Source: Oscillospiraceae bacterium (GTDB lineage Bacteria; Bacillota; Clostridia; Oscillospirales; Ruminococcaceae). Taken from it: DNA of 12,530 nucleotides. The DNA is taken from contig CAAGCE010000006.1 in NCBI GenBank assembly GCA_900768245.1, forward strand, positions 1-12,530. Direction: 5' to 3'. The position numbers and the translations under genes were made by a program. The notes under the pieces were generated by a model that saw only the letters and a program-made list of their open reading frames with translations, searched no databases and was not told the DNA's origin. Within the stretch, counting starts at the first letter, position 1. Each line of letters opens with the position of its first letter. This document shows, piece after piece, positions 12,328 through 12,530 of this stretch.

Positions 12328-12530
12328 CTTATTTTCTCCATTCATAAGGGAATAATAAAAGGTCACCTCTAAAAACCACCGGCTAAAGCCTTAGCACCTC
12401 ATCTGCTTGCATATTTTCCGTCATCTTGCACATAAATTTCTTGACATACGACATGTATGCAAATTCTTGCTTTGCAATAATTGCGAAATTTCTATACAAT
12501 CTGACGAAAAATCTGACTGCGCATCTGAGG
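12328..12530. other. Right-edge region, no identified gene
   Basis: The 203 bases contain a palindromic stretch, TTGACATACGACATGTATGC (12441-12460), and three ATCTGA hexamers at exactly 12-bp steps (12499, 12511, 12523). Open frames run off the edge on both strands. One on - (12529 to a TAG at 12383-12385) reads 48 codons without a stop, ending ENMQADEVLRL. A + frame after the TAG at 12391 is also open to the edge. None has a visible start, and openness over 48 codons can occur by chance. The promoter of the membrane-protein operon should lie here, but I cannot place one with confidence. Confidence 0.35.

Overview
The base composition (mid-40s % GC by eye), strong Shine-Dalgarno sites and protein flavour point to a low-to-mid GC Firmicute of class Clostridia, most like the gut Ruminococcus / Oscillospiraceae group. 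That assignment is inferred from protein style and not from a marker gene. It looks like an ordinary chromosomal stretch of short operons, with an unusual load of small non-coding repeats between them.

Layout. Bases 1-117 hold the last 27 codons of an IS5-type transposase and the probable end of its insertion sequence. A pyrimidine operon follows on +: pyrK (from a TTG start), pyrD and a histidine-phosphatase gene, each overlapping the next by 7-8 bases. A 195-bp MITE-like inverted-repeat element (2699-2893) separates this operon from ruvX. ruvX converges on a small ribbon-helix-helix gene across a shared terminator, and a YbaK-type aminoacyl-tRNA deacylase gene lies beyond it. A pair of 39-bp direct repeats and two hairpins fill the gap before an AraC-family regulator. 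That regulator diverges from an aldo/keto reductase (YghZ/GprA type) and galE, which form one transcription unit behind a textbook sigma-A promoter with an embedded palindrome. Next come, on -, a TetR regulator and an alpha/beta hydrolase that overlap as ATGA, with a near-palindrome between the promoter boxes; then a GNAT acetyltransferase on +. The window ends with, on -, a polytopic membrane protein and a GT2 glycosyltransferase, again overlapping as ATGA.

How the genes work together. PyrK and PyrD make the two-subunit, NAD-linked dihydroorotate dehydrogenase. The reductase and GalE both deal with sugar or sugar-phosphate carbonyl chemistry and probably answer to the neighbouring AraC protein. 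The TetR and hydrolase genes look like a self-controlled small-molecule response unit. The membrane protein and GT2 pair probably builds or transfers a lipid-linked sugar at the cell envelope.

The most unusual content is non-coding. A GC-rich intergenic repeat family occurs at 7445-7499 and twice, head to head, at 10103-10328, with a possible decayed relative near 230-290. The MITE-like element at 2699-2893 is a separate type. I found no convincing new multi-gene system; the repeats and the two regulator-operator pairs are the best leads.
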